Shown piece after piece: positions 1 through 8,993 of a stretch of DNA of 64,000 bases. The stretch is from assembly GCF_041410465.1 (NCBI RefSeq), contig NZ_CP166961.1, positions 124,001-188,000 on the forward strand, written 5' to 3'. The first letter of the stretch is position 1. Every line of letters begins with the position of its first letter. The notes under the pieces were generated by a model. That model was not told the DNA's origin. It saw nothing but the letters and a program-made list of their open reading frames with translations, and searched no databases. This stretch comes from Thalassotalea sp. 273M-4 (GTDB lineage Bacteria > Pseudomonadota > Gammaproteobacteria > Enterobacterales > Alteromonadaceae). A program made the position numbers and the translations under genes.

Positions 1-699
1 TCGCAAAATATTCAAGTATCTAATAATCATGTATTTGGCAACTATGCTTCAGGAATTCATTTAAATGGTGATCGGCATATGGGTAAAGAGGGCATCATTA
101 AAAACGCCAAGATTTATAATAATAAAATTATTGATAATGGTACACGAGGTGGTTCAGGTATTAATTTGGACGGCGTTCAGTATTCCTTAGTGTTTAACAA
201 CATACTCGATAACAATCGAGGTAATGGCATCGCCTTGTTTAAAATTGATGGTGGCGAGAGTTCCAAATATAACAAAATTATTCATAACACGGTTATTATG
301 CCCAGTAATGGCCGTTGGTGTGCTTTATTTAAAAATGGCAGCATATTTAATCAATTTATTAACAATATTTGTTTAAACCAGCACTCATATCGAGGCGCCA
401 TCACTATTGATAATGCATCTTTAGAAGGGTTTTACAGTAATAATAATGTGTTATCAGATCGTTTTACCTTTGATGGGGGAGAGTCGGTTATTAATTTTGC
501 GAATTGGCAAGGTAGGTCGAAGCAGGACGGCAACAGTGCCTTATTGAGAAAAACATCATTGGATAATTTTATCAACCGTATTAATTACCAAGTAAATTCG
601 CAAGTAATTGGTATTGAAGGCCTTTTGATTGAAGGAATAGAGCATGATTTTCATGGTCAAAAAAGAAAACCACCCATAACCGTCGGGGCCATACAGTAA
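1..699 (+). CDS. Right-handed parallel beta-helix repeat protein (5' truncated)
   Basis: The reading frame is open from the first base, so this is the C-terminal 232 residues of a longer protein; the first internal ATG at 79 is not needed as a start. The visible part is a run of short Asn/Gly/Ile-rich strands (NNKIIDNG, VFNNILDNN, FINNIC) that fit the stacked coils of pectate-lyase or alginate-epimerase type beta-helices. The ending, with a G-x-K-R then a V-G-A-I-Q terminus, is the usual close of such secreted proteins. In this exopolysaccharide neighbourhood a lyase, epimerase or polysaccharide-binding role is plausible, but no catalytic residues can be assigned. The family call is fairly sure; the specific activity is unknown. 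Confidence 0.75.
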   Translation, partial: SQNIQVSNNHVFGNYASGIHLNGDRHMGKEGIIKNAKIYNNKIIDNGTRGGSGINLDGVQYSLVFNNILDNNRGNGIALFKIDGGESSKYNKIIHNTVIMPSNGRWCALFKNGSIFNQFINNICLNQHSYRGAITIDNASLEGFYSNNNVLSDRFTFDGGESVINFANWQGRSKQDGNSALLRKTSLDNFINRINYQVNSQVIGIEGLLIEGIEHDFHGQKRKPPITVGAIQ

Positions 700-764
700 C
701 TCTTCTATAGTTGTGGGTTGTTATTTACTATCAGCTTCTATTTTATTTAAATGACGGACTTTAT

Positions 765-793
765 TTGCTAGCTAACAAATTGAATTCTATAAT
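765..793 (+). promoter_or_regulatory. Putative sigma-70 promoter for the GT2 gene
   Basis: TTGCTA at 765-770 and a perfect TATAAT at 788-793 are separated by 17 bp. The start site would fall near 800, leaving a leader of about 40 nt before the GT2 gene at 839. This suggests the gene has its own promoter rather than depending only on readthrough from the beta-helix gene. Confidence 0.5.
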
Positions 794-838
794 TTTTATT
801 GTGCTGTAAATTAAATTTTATAAGGTGTTGTAATAGGA

Positions 839-1978
839 ATGGCTGTTGTTTTTGTTTTTAGCTCTTTAATGATTATTTACACCTTTGTGTTATACCCAAT
901 TACGGTATTCTTACTTGCCAGATTTAAAACTTCACAGTCAAAAATCTCCGCGAAGTCAAAGCCCAAAGGTGAGCTACCTAAAATCACTGTCATCATGGTG
1001 GTTTATAATGAAAGCGATAAAATCTTAGCCAAACTCAACAACATATTTTCGAGTGACTACCCTTCTGAAAAATTATCCATCATTGTTGCCTCTGATGGTT
1101 CAAACGACAACACTGTTGATCTTATTAATAGCTGTGGTTATCGCAATGTAAATTGCCTTGCTTTTAAACAACGGAGGGGGAAAGCGGCTTGTCTTAATGA
1201 TGCCGTTGCACATGCTAAAACCGATTATTTAATCATGTGTGATGTTAGGCAAATGATCGCTTCTAATGCGATAGCATCATTGATTAGCACCCTGCAAAGT
1301 CCCGACGTTGGAGCCGTAAGCGGAGAGCTAACGTTTACCCAAGAAGGCGAAAACAGTTACTCGAAAGGGATTGATGCTTATTGGCGCTATGAAAAGTTTG
1401 TGCGCCAAAACGAGTCTAATATCAATTCAACGGTTGGTGTGACTGGGGCTTTATATGCAATGAAAAAGTCTCTCTATACAAGCATACCATCAGGGACTAT
1501 CTTAGATGATGTCTTGATCCCAATGAATGTGGTCATGCAGGGTAAAAGAGTTTTATTTCAACAAGATGCTATTGCTGTTGATGTACCATCTAATGATCCT
1601 GAGCGGGAGAAGAACCGAAAAAAACGTACTTTAGCCGGTAATTTTCAATTGCTGGCGTTAAATAAAAATATTTTAAATCCGTTTAAAAACCCTATATTTT
1701 TTCAGTTTATTTCACATAAATTATTTCGCCTATTATCACCTTATTTTATGTTATTGGCGTTGTTATCTAATATGTTGATTGTCGAACAACATGGCTTTTT
1801 TAAAATAACCCTAATTATCCAATGTAGCTTTTATGCCTTTGCTATTATTGGAAAACTGACGCCACGATTACATAATGTATCGGTGTTTCGAGTCGCTCTT
1901 GCATTTGTATCTTTGAATTGGTTTGCGGTGTTAGGTTTATTGGAATATCTAAAATCAGACAAGACTTATCTTTGGTGA
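839..1978 (+). CDS. Membrane glycosyltransferase family 2
   Basis: A 379-aa inner-membrane GT-A fold glycosyltransferase, likely transferring sugars onto a growing exopolysaccharide chain on the cytoplasmic face. One N-terminal membrane segment (about residues 3-27) precedes the catalytic domain. That domain shows VVYNE at about 54-58, SDGS at 85-88, GKAACLNDA at about 114-122, a CDVRQ element at the metal-binding DxD position (134-138), the acidic LDD at 222-224, and an R/K-rich stretch plus GNFQLL at about 260-272 in place of QxxRW. Hydrophobic segments fill residues about 295-375. This layout matches PgaC-like or hyaluronan-synthase-like enzymes. It is convergent with the deacetylase gene on the other strand. 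The family is certain; the sugar is unknown. Confidence 0.88.
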   Translation: MAVVFVFSSLMIIYTFVLYPITVFLLARFKTSQSKISAKSKPKGELPKITVIMVVYNESDKILAKLNNIFSSDYPSEKLSIIVASDGSNDNTVDLINSCGYRNVNCLAFKQRRGKAACLNDAVAHAKTDYLIMCDVRQMIASNAIASLISTLQSPDVGAVSGELTFTQEGENSYSKGIDAYWRYEKFVRQNESNINSTVGVTGALYAMKKSLYTSIPSGTILDDVLIPMNVVMQGKRVLFQQDAIAVDVPSNDPEREKNRKKRTLAGNFQLLALNKNILNPFKNPIFFQFISHKLFRLLSPYFMLLALLSNMLIVEQHGFFKITLIIQCSFYAFAIIGKLTPRLHNVSVFRVALAFVSLNWFAVLGLLEYLKSDKTYLW

Positions 1979-2060
1979 AACAAAGCCGTGGATGCTTGCC
2001 ACAAGGTTACTTTCATAATTGCGATGCGAGTGAATGCTAGAGAACCTAATCGAGCAAGCT

Positions 2061-3056
2061 TTAAAGATTAAACAATACCTTTAGTTTCATCTCTTTCACT
2101 CTCTCATCATCAATACTAAAGCGGTTGAGATCAAAATGATTAATGGCTTTTCTATTCAACCCCGGTATATTGTTAAAGCCGAGGATGTAACCCGCTTTTT
2201 GCGCAATAGCTTGGGTTTCTGGCGTATAGCTGTCTTTCACCCCTACAGGATAAACAATGGCATTGATTTCTTTTTGGGTTTCCAGTTCTATGAGGTGTTT
2301 AGACTTCTCTAGTTCAACCGTTTGTTCATCAGGGCTTAATTGCGACAAAATACGATGGCTTATGGTGTGAGAACCAATTTCCATACCACTGTCAATTAAG
2401 GTCATAACATCAGCCCAATTCATAAAAAGATTCCCTTGTGATTTTGCTAACTTTTGGCAAGCCTGCGGAAAGGTCTGTCTTAAATCCGCCAATACTTGAT
2501 GAATAAGCAGTTCTTTGTGCGATTTAGCTTGGGTAATGATGTGCTTTATTTGCCAGTCGATATTTTCTTCTTCTAAGTCATAGGTTTGATCTATAAGAGG
2601 GATTTTATATTGATGACCGACTGAGTTTCTTAAGATAAAAGAAATTTCATCCCACCATGGTATGGTGTTATTACTGATTAAATCGGTAGTAATAAAAAAG
2701 CTAGCATGTACATGATGTTTTTTTAAAATCGGCAGTATGGTTTCAATACAATCAATATAACCATCATCTATGGTGATTAAGGCATACTTATCGTCATCTA
2801 AGTTATTATTAGCTAGCATCTCGATTAGTTGCAGTTGATTAACCACGGTAAAGGTAGATTTAATTTCAATAATTTGCTGTTCAAAAGCTTCAGCACTACA
2901 GGAAAACACATTGCGATCGAATTCACACTGATATTTATCACCTATTCGATGATAGTTAAAAACATAGACCCCGTTGGGTAGATACCGCCATAGAAAATTA
3001 CTGAGGTTCGCTGTCACCACGATTTTTTTGAAAATCCGTTTTAATAAACTTTTCAT
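2061..3056 (-). CDS. Polysaccharide deacetylase, NodB-type
   Basis: A 331-aa protein with the NodB homology domain (carbohydrate esterase 4 family). Motif 1 is TIDDGY at 95-100, with the catalytic and metal Asp pair. Motif 2 is SHTISH at 229-234, supplying two metal-binding His. FNYHRIG at about 33-39 is a common upstream signature of this subgroup, and HASFFITT at about 117-124 is the usual core strand. It would remove N- or O-acetyl groups from the exopolysaccharide or its intermediates. No clear cleaved signal peptide is visible. It is the last gene of the leftward exosortase operon, 8 nt after its neighbour. The family is sure; the substrate is not. Confidence 0.85.
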   Translation of the reverse strand: MKSLLKRIFKKIVVTANLSNFLWRYLPNGVYVFNYHRIGDKYQCEFDRNVFSCSAEAFEQQIIEIKSTFTVVNQLQLIEMLANNNLDDDKYALITIDDGYIDCIETILPILKKHHVHASFFITTDLISNNTIPWWDEISFILRNSVGHQYKIPLIDQTYDLEEENIDWQIKHIITQAKSHKELLIHQVLADLRQTFPQACQKLAKSQGNLFMNWADVMTLIDSGMEIGSHTISHRILSQLSPDEQTVELEKSKHLIELETQKEINAIVYPVGVKDSYTPETQAIAQKAGYILGFNNIPGLNRKAINHFDLNRFSIDDERVKEMKLKVLFNL

Positions 3057-3064
3057 AGTAATGT

Positions 3065-4222
3065 TTAAACCTTGTTCTCAAAACTAGGTCTTGGCAAAAT
3101 GAAATCTCGATATTCATTCGGGTTGCCATTTTTTCCTGCTTCAGCCGCTTTTACTATGTTGTACATCTCTCGTGCCGAGACATAATGTAATAAATAGTTT
3201 TTGCCATCATTATATTTCGAGCCTAAATATTGATGCATTTCATCTCTTGCTTGCCCTAGCAAGGTGTCCATATCGTGTTCTTGAGCACCATGGGTATGAA
3301 CTTTGATAAATATCCAGTCTTCTTTACCTTTTACATGAATATGAGAGTTGACCCATTGGTCTATGCGCTCTTTAATTGGAGGGCACGAAGTGCGAATATC
3401 AGCATTCTCGATATGTGGGACTCCATAGGCTGTTCGCCACTTTAAATTTATGCCTATCGGTCCTTGTAGAATCATTAAATCACCAGATGAAGGGGTACCT
3501 ACTTCAACATCGACACCATCATCGTGAGACTTGCAATGTCCATCCTTGCCGGTGGCATAGTAAATTGAATTGACCTTTTTGGTTTGCGCTTTACTCGGTG
3601 TCGAAGGTAATGTTAAGTCAACATAACAGCCCGTGTCTCGAAGCAGTGCCAATTCATTATTAATGCCACACATTTCACCATTGGGTAATGAGTTGTCCAA
3701 AGCCCAATTACCATGAATAAAGGCATACATGATTTGGCCGGTAACAGGATGGCGTGGAAGGGCTCCGTGCTGTTGATGTAAGGTATTGGCAAAATCGGTC
3801 ATTGTCTGACAAAAGTTTTCTTTTGTATCATTTTCATGATGTAAGTGTATTTCTATTTCGCCAAAGCCTTGATGACACAAGTTTGAAAGCTTTGCTAAGT
3901 GCTCATAGCGGTATTCTTCTTGGGGGTAAAAAAAGCAATGTTTTGGGTGATAACCGTCTGAGTCGAGGTGTTTTATCGCCATTTTAGGATAGTCTTCACA
4001 CCACCTATCGACACGAGAACGTTCGACATTAATATCAGACGTTTTCCAGCGAGGTTCAAAGTGGTCAACAAAACAGAACATTACATGAGTTAACTCGGGT
4101 TTATTAGGCCTTTTACATAAATCAATAAGATAAGGTAATAACCAAATGTCTATATTTTTTCGCTTAAGAAGGGCTATGAAAACAACGAAGATCAACACGA
4201 AAAGGATAAATAGATAAAACAT
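3065..4222 (-). CDS. Membrane-anchored deacetylase-like protein of unknown function
   Basis: A 385-aa protein with a single N-terminal membrane anchor (residues about 2-19) and a large soluble domain. Candidate metal ligands occur in a NodB-like order: FVDHFEP at 51-57, EIHLHHE at 124-130, FIHGNW at 168-173 and KVHTHGAQEHD at about residue 305-315. This suggests a polysaccharide-deacetylase-like beta/alpha barrel, but the canonical TFDDG motif is missing, so the function is inferred. It is placed directly before a genuine NodB deacetylase and after two GT4 genes. The start ATG overlaps the stop of the small upstream frame (TAATG), with AAGGA about 8 nt upstream. It could equally be a glycoside hydrolase-type enzyme. 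Confidence 0.6.
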   Translation of the reverse strand: MFYLFILFVLIFVVFIALLKRKNIDIWLLPYLIDLCKRPNKPELTHVMFCFVDHFEPRWKTSDINVERSRVDRWCEDYPKMAIKHLDSDGYHPKHCFFYPQEEYRYEHLAKLSNLCHQGFGEIEIHLHHENDTKENFCQTMTDFANTLHQQHGALPRHPVTGQIMYAFIHGNWALDNSLPNGEMCGINNELALLRDTGCYVDLTLPSTPSKAQTKKVNSIYYATGKDGHCKSHDDGVDVEVGTPSSGDLMILQGPIGINLKWRTAYGVPHIENADIRTSCPPIKERIDQWVNSHIHVKGKEDWIFIKVHTHGAQEHDMDTLLGQARDEMHQYLGSKYNDGKNYLLHYVSAREMYNIVKAAEAGKNGNPNEYRDFILPRPSFENKV

Positions 4223-4332
4223 TATTTTTGTTCCTTAAGGTTATTGCTGTCATGCTTTTCAACCACATTTTTATACCGAGGCATGTTGGTCTCAAATACT
4301 GTTTGTTGTTTTGTCATTATATCTAGCTTCAT
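4222..4332 (-). CDS. Possible 36-aa small protein bridging two operon genes
   Basis: This short frame fills the otherwise empty gap between the first GT4 gene and the deacetylase-like gene. Its ATG overlaps the GT4 stop as ATGA, and its TAA overlaps the next start as TAATG, so translation would be coupled on both sides. An AAGG lies about 10 nt before its ATG. The product begins MKLDIMTKQQ and is hydrophilic, charged and Lys/Asn-rich, with no membrane segment or Cys. I do not recognise it. The double overlap is the only real evidence. It may be a small structural or regulatory peptide, or a frame kept only to carry ribosomes between cistrons. Confidence 0.4.
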   Translation of the reverse strand: MKLDIMTKQQTVFETNMPRYKNVVEKHDSNNLKEQK

Positions 4333-5465
4333 TTAGCCACCGCCTTATGCTCACAATGGGTCATAAAGCGGGTTAGCTTGGCGATGTTTTGCTCCCAAGT
4401 CAGGTTGCTGATGCTGTTTCTAACTTGCGCTGGTAACCAGTCTTTTTGTAGGCAAAGCTTTACACCTTCAACAATATGATTGGGGGCAGAAGTGTCAATA
4501 AGAATGCCGTTTTTATCGTTTACCACTTCAGGAATACCCCCAACTTTAGTCGCCACAACCGGAGTGCCGCAGGCTATGGCTTCCACAATAACGTTGGGTA
4601 CGCCTTCACGGTGACTCGGTAAAATCAAGACATCGGCTAATTGAATAAAACTTACTATTTTGTCATGGTTTTGATGGCCTAAAAAATCAATATAAGAGCT
4701 GATATTCAATTCAGCAGCTTGCTTTTTTAAGTTATTGAATTCGGGTCCATTACCAATAAATTGAAACCTTAGCGAAGGGTTCGATTTGAGCAGAATATTG
4801 GCAGCATCGATAAGTTCAAACACCCCTTTAGTAGGGATTAAATTACCAATAAATAATATTGTTCTGGGTGTTTTAGGGCGAGCCTCTTTAAGCTGAAACT
4901 TATCAAAATTAACCCCGTTATAAATGGTTTTAACTCGAACCCCTGGTAAGATATTGGTCACTTTAGTTTGTAAGTTTTTACTCACGGTAAAAACCCCATC
5001 GGCCTGTTTAAATGCCCAGCGCAATAATGTTTTGTTAAATGCTTTTTCACTATGATAATTGACGTCTGTACCTAAACATTGGATCAGCAATTTAAAACCA
5101 AATAATTTTTTTAACAAAGCACAACATACTCCATCTGGTAGGGCAAAGCTGGCAATGACCATATCGGACTTGGCTAATACCCTGGCGGGCTTTATTGATA
5201 ACAGCACCGAGAAAAATAAGAAAAAGCTGTTAAAGCTTTGCAGTACTTTCGGGATATGGAAAAAAGGAAAGTAGGTAATATGAGATGGTGTGGTTAATTG
5301 GCGAAATTTGCCAAGGTTTTTTACCCACATAAGCCAAGGAATGGGGACCACAATATTAAGTTCTACCTGTTTGGCTAATAAGCTGTATTGCTGAAAATTA
5401 AACGTACCAAGATACGGATTTACCGGATTTGGATACAAGCTGGTAAATAAGGTAACGCGCTTCAT
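4329..5465 (-). CDS. Glycosyltransferase family 4 (GT-B)
   Basis: A 378-aa retaining GT-B glycosyltransferase. The N-terminal half begins with a TLFTSLYPN strand and contains LGTD and FTVSKNL, the usual acceptor-domain features. The C-terminal nucleotide-sugar half has IYNGVNF, LFIGNLIPTKG and the E-x7-E signature in HREGVPNVIVEA, followed by CGTPVVATKVGGIPEV. I place the start at the ATG that overlaps the upstream stop as ATGA, with GGTG 7 nt before it. An in-frame GTG nine bases further upstream lies inside that ribosome site and is less likely. It probably adds one sugar to the lipid-linked repeat unit of the exopolysaccharide; donor and linkage are unknown. Confidence 0.87.
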   Translation of the reverse strand: MKRVTLFTSLYPNPVNPYLGTFNFQQYSLLAKQVELNIVVPIPWLMWVKNLGKFRQLTTPSHITYFPFFHIPKVLQSFNSFFLFFSVLLSIKPARVLAKSDMVIASFALPDGVCCALLKKLFGFKLLIQCLGTDVNYHSEKAFNKTLLRWAFKQADGVFTVSKNLQTKVTNILPGVRVKTIYNGVNFDKFQLKEARPKTPRTILFIGNLIPTKGVFELIDAANILLKSNPSLRFQFIGNGPEFNNLKKQAAELNISSYIDFLGHQNHDKIVSFIQLADVLILPSHREGVPNVIVEAIACGTPVVATKVGGIPEVVNDKNGILIDTSAPNHIVEGVKLCLQKDWLPAQVRNSISNLTWEQNIAKLTRFMTHCEHKAVAK

Positions 5466-6520
5466 ATAAAGCACCTTTTATAGTAATCATTATAATCTTG
5501 TGCCACTTGTGCGATGGAATAATGGCGCTGGACATATTGCTGAGCATTCACCCCATATTGTGTGATCAGTTCTGGATTGGCAGTGATTTGGTCTAGAATT
5601 TCGGTTAATTGAATGGCGTTAAGGCTGTCATAAAGCCAACCATTTTGGTGGTTATTGATGACGTTGGGGATAGCCCCCACTTTTGTCGATATCACTGGAA
5701 TGGCGCGGGCCATAGATTCTAAGATCGACATTGGTAAGCCTTCTGTTTTTGAACACACCACCAGTAAATCTAAGCCATGGTAAATGCTTTCCTCATCTTT
5801 GATATTACCGGTAAATTCAACGGGGGTATGAGCAAGTTTTTGGGCACTATTTTTTAACTCACTTAGTAACGGACCATCACCAATGATTTTAATTTTAAAG
5901 GCCTGTTGCTGTTTTGCCTGCGCCATTGCTTGAAACAGCAACTCAACATTTTTTAGTTCAATCAAGCGACCAACAACACCAAGAATGATTTTTTCTTGTC
6001 GTGGCTTATCGGTTATGGGCTTTATGGTGACACCATTTTTAATCACCTCAATACATTGGCTGTTCCAACCATACCTTTTATTGACACTTTGTTTGGCCAA
6101 AGGGGAAACCGCCAAAGTAAAATTTAAATAACAACGTGCGAGTTGATGAGAAAGCTTCAGCAAGTTTTGTGGAGGATCCACTTCGCCATGGATGGTGTAT
6201 ATAACATGATGTTTTTTAAGTAAGAAAAAAATAGGTAGCAATGCTCGAATCACCGATGGTGAATGAATGTGAAGAATATCAGCATCTTTAATTAGATTTA
6301 GTAATTGGCGCAGGCGAGAGAATAAACCGCCTGTTAAATTATGCACCGTGATGTGATTTGACTCGATTTGGGCTTGCAAGTGGTCATTGCTTTTACCAAA
6401 GCTAATGACCTGAGCTTGATGCTGGCTTTTTTGCTGGGCAAGACTTAAGTTTTGCACAAACTTCTCTGCCCCACCTATATTTAAACTACTAACAATATGA
6501 AAAATACGTAAGCCTGTCAT
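5462..6520 (-). CDS. Glycosyltransferase family 4 (GT-B)
   Basis: A 352-aa GT-B glycosyltransferase. The N terminus IFHIVSSLNIGGAEKFV is the classic glycine-rich GT4 opening that binds phosphates of the donor. DILHIHSP, VIYTIHGEVD and VIKNGV follow. The C-terminal domain has GVVGRLIELKN and the E-x7-E motif in KTEGLPMSILESMA, then IPVISTKVGAIPNV. It overlaps both neighbours by 4 nt (ATGA), so it is translated within the same operon. It likely assembles the same polysaccharide as the adjacent GT4, with which it shares architecture but only moderate similarity, so it is probably a different linkage rather than a recent duplicate. Confidence 0.87.
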   Translation of the reverse strand: MTGLRIFHIVSSLNIGGAEKFVQNLSLAQQKSQHQAQVISFGKSNDHLQAQIESNHITVHNLTGGLFSRLRQLLNLIKDADILHIHSPSVIRALLPIFFLLKKHHVIYTIHGEVDPPQNLLKLSHQLARCYLNFTLAVSPLAKQSVNKRYGWNSQCIEVIKNGVTIKPITDKPRQEKIILGVVGRLIELKNVELLFQAMAQAKQQQAFKIKIIGDGPLLSELKNSAQKLAHTPVEFTGNIKDEESIYHGLDLLVVCSKTEGLPMSILESMARAIPVISTKVGAIPNVINNHQNGWLYDSLNAIQLTEILDQITANPELITQYGVNAQQYVQRHYSIAQVAQDYNDYYKRCFI

Positions 6521-7626
6521 TTTTGTTGCACCAATCTATTGTCTTCCTTGTTGATAAATTTTTTTAATTTATTAAACCAAGAATAGAAAAAGTGTTTTTT
6601 GGGCTTTAACACTTTGTTTATATGTAAAAGATCATGGCGTTCACAGCCATAGAGCTTTTTGTAACTGTTCTTTTCAAAAGCCATCATAAAGTCATAAATT
6701 TCAGCATCGCAGTTTTTTATACTCCAAATATGCAATAAAAAACCTGGTGAAAGATGACCATATAACGTCTTATCCCAACCCGATTGATAAAAATACAGCA
6801 CCTCGTTATCTTGCAGATAGTAGTTAATCGCAATAGGATTTTGGTTTACTTCAAGCACACTCATAGAGACATTGATGTTTGTTTTTGCCATTAACGTAAG
6901 GTGAAACTGATTGAACGGAATTTGGCCAAAAGCCCCTGATTTGCTGACGCTACGCCAACGCTTTGTATGCAAGCGATTAAGCGCTTGCCAATATGGCTCA
7001 CAGTCTTCGTTGCGCAGCCAAAAAAATGAGTTATCACCTTGATTTAATTTGTTTATATTTCTTTTGTATTTGTACTTTGTACTTTTACTTAATTCATTTA
7101 TAGACCACTTTTGGGTATTAATCAGGTAACGATAGGATTTTTTTATCGGACTTTTTTTTTGCCCCTGTGTTTTTAATATGGGTAAAGAGTTAATCAGGGC
7201 ATTTGGTTTGATTGCATCAAACGTGATCAAATCTATGTTTAAACTTTGGAGCCAAGTATTGATGTAAGAAATGGCCGGTTGTTCAAAGCCGGGTAAACAC
7301 AAAATGTCGCCATATTCAGAGCAAACTTCCATGCATTCATCTTCACCTTGCCCTAATAGATGCAGTGTTTTAAAAGCAAAGTGACGGTTATTTTGAATAT
7401 AAAACGGAGTAAACACACAAAGCGTTTGCTCCGTATGTGCCACCAAAATTGCAAGTTGCCAGTTGGGTTGCCAAAATTGCGCTATCCAGTTTCGTAGCCA
7501 AGGGTAAGAGGTAAAGAGACTACCATGACGGCTTTGTTGGTTAAGTTGTTGCCATGAATCTCTTAGTTTGTCTAATTCATCAAGCGTTGTTAAGTGTTGC
7601 CAAATTAGCTGACTATTTACCGTCAT
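6517..7626 (-). CDS. FemAB/CelD-like GNAT-fold acyltransferase
   Basis: A 369-aa cytoplasmic protein of the CelD/BcsL acetyltransferase group (Acetyltransf_6 type), frequent in exosortase-linked polysaccharide loci. Recognisable pieces are the N-terminal SLFTSYPWLRNW region, the central LNRLHTKRW helix, the acceptor strand INYYLQDNEVLYFYQSGWD, and a C-terminal YDFMMAFEKNSYKKLYG segment that corresponds to the Y-D-F-x-x-G-x-E-x-Y-K stretch of the family. It probably acylates a sugar intermediate or the lipid-linked glycan. The start overlaps the exosortase 3' end by 14 nt. The family call is good; substrate and acyl donor are unknown. Confidence 0.75.
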   Translation of the reverse strand: MTVNSQLIWQHLTTLDELDKLRDSWQQLNQQSRHGSLFTSYPWLRNWIAQFWQPNWQLAILVAHTEQTLCVFTPFYIQNNRHFAFKTLHLLGQGEDECMEVCSEYGDILCLPGFEQPAISYINTWLQSLNIDLITFDAIKPNALINSLPILKTQGQKKSPIKKSYRYLINTQKWSINELSKSTKYKYKRNINKLNQGDNSFFWLRNEDCEPYWQALNRLHTKRWRSVSKSGAFGQIPFNQFHLTLMAKTNINVSMSVLEVNQNPIAINYYLQDNEVLYFYQSGWDKTLYGHLSPGFLLHIWSIKNCDAEIYDFMMAFEKNSYKKLYGCERHDLLHINKVLKPKKHFFYSWFNKLKKFINKEDNRLVQQK

Positions 7627-8965
7627 ATTGTAATCCCAATAAATTATCTGGGTATGCTACGGACCAATGAAAAGAGATATCTTTTCGGCTAATTAATGGA
7701 TTCATAAGGCGAAATTTTTTCACCGCAGAAGAGGTGGCAAATCGTAGGCCGTCTGTTTGATAAAAAGACTTAATATGTACAATCTCAGAGCCGTTTATTA
7801 TCTTACTTATAAGAACATCATCAACCTGCCTTTGCTCTAAAATCTGCCAGTTTGCAGGAATTGGTGAATTTAAATAAAAAGAGGGTTTGCAGGATAAATC
7901 GGCGCAATTAAATTGGTATACCTGCTCGATGCGCTGTTGGTTATCAGCGGTTTGCTCAACGGTTTTAACATCGGAATAAAAATAAACCTGTGGCTGTAAT
8001 TGATGCCCTGAAGACTGACTTACAGTTGTTTTGCTGGTTTGGTTAAAATTTAGTGCCCATAAACTAGAAGAGCTTAAGGCAAAGAGGCCAACAATGATGC
8101 TTGTTAAGGTAAAGTTAGCGCCATGTCGATCACTAAGTGAAGTCCCCGTGTTGTTGTTTTCATCGGGTACTTGTTCAAAAGAGTTACCGTACCAAAACAG
8201 CAACAACATGAATGGTATAAAAATAAACCAACCTAATGAGTTGTGATCTTCAATTAAATCACTGGTCATATTGGTATATTCACCGATCAAAATAATCACC
8301 GTGATCCTTATCCAGTTGGTGATTAAGGCACCAATAATCGCTGCGCCAATGAATAAAATCGCGTGTTTTAATTTGTCCAAGTATAAAAAACTGTAAAGGC
8401 TAGATATGGCTAAAGAGACGATGATATAACGCAGGCCACTGCAGCCTTCAGCAATTTCAAATACCCCAGCAGGAATGGTAATAAACTGTTGCTCTACATA
8501 AATAGGTATATGTAAAAGGTTGAGAAAAAAGCTAACACAAATGACCGATAAGTCTTGTAATGGGGGCGATATTAAGCCCCAAACAGGCAATAAAAACACC
8601 AGATAACCGGCCGAAAAAACGATGCGCCAATCAAAGTTAAATAAAAATAATAAGGCCGACGTGAAGACCAGTAGCAAGGCTAGCCAATACCCCAAACTTA
8701 ATTGCATATTGGTCGTTATAAACAGCAATAAGCAGCAGATAATAAATAAGGCACCCCAACCCAAGGCGATATTCTCTCTAAAGCGTAAACTCGACCTAGA
8801 GTGATAAAATAAATACGCACAAATGAAGGGGATCAAATAAGCATGTGAGTAGGTGCCATCATCAAAGCTGTAACGCCAAATGTTATTCGCAATGGGCAGA
8901 TTAAATAGTAATAGCAATAAAAAGATGCTTAATATAGCCATTAGTGGGTAAGTATTTTTAGTCAT
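7613..8965 (-). CDS. Exosortase with fused C-terminal extracytoplasmic domain
   Basis: A 450-aa polytopic membrane protein. Residues 1-265 form the exosortase core with about eight membrane segments and the three family catalytic positions: Cys175 in AEGCSGLRY, Arg220 in TNWIRI and His241 in EDHNSLGW. Exosortases are proposed to cut and anchor proteins carrying C-terminal PEP-CTERM signals, a likely target being the protein at 12225. After a charged linker (about 265-285), an extra membrane segment (about 286-306) leads to some 140 residues outside the membrane. That tail sits where EpsI-type domains are fused in some exosortases, but I cannot confirm EpsI identity; it contains two Cys (CADLSC). 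It lies 28 nt after the PrsT-type gene. Confidence 0.92.
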   Translation of the reverse strand: MTKNTYPLMAILSIFLLLLLFNLPIANNIWRYSFDDGTYSHAYLIPFICAYLFYHSRSSLRFRENIALGWGALFIICCLLLFITTNMQLSLGYWLALLLVFTSALLFLFNFDWRIVFSAGYLVFLLPVWGLISPPLQDLSVICVSFFLNLLHIPIYVEQQFITIPAGVFEIAEGCSGLRYIIVSLAISSLYSFLYLDKLKHAILFIGAAIIGALITNWIRITVIILIGEYTNMTSDLIEDHNSLGWFIFIPFMLLLFWYGNSFEQVPDENNNTGTSLSDRHGANFTLTSIIVGLFALSSSSLWALNFNQTSKTTVSQSSGHQLQPQVYFYSDVKTVEQTADNQQRIEQVYQFNCADLSCKPSFYLNSPIPANWQILEQRQVDDVLISKIINGSEIVHIKSFYQTDGLRFATSSAVKKFRLMNPLISRKDISFHWSVAYPDNLLGLQYDGK

Positions 8966-8993
8966 AATGCTCGCCAGCTCTAATTTTTAATGA

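Noticed and set aside
1241..1255. DVR in place of DxD in the GT2 enzyme as a sign of inactivity
   Set aside because: Related membrane GT2 enzymes commonly carry D-A-R-Q at this position, so it is a family variant and not a lost motif.
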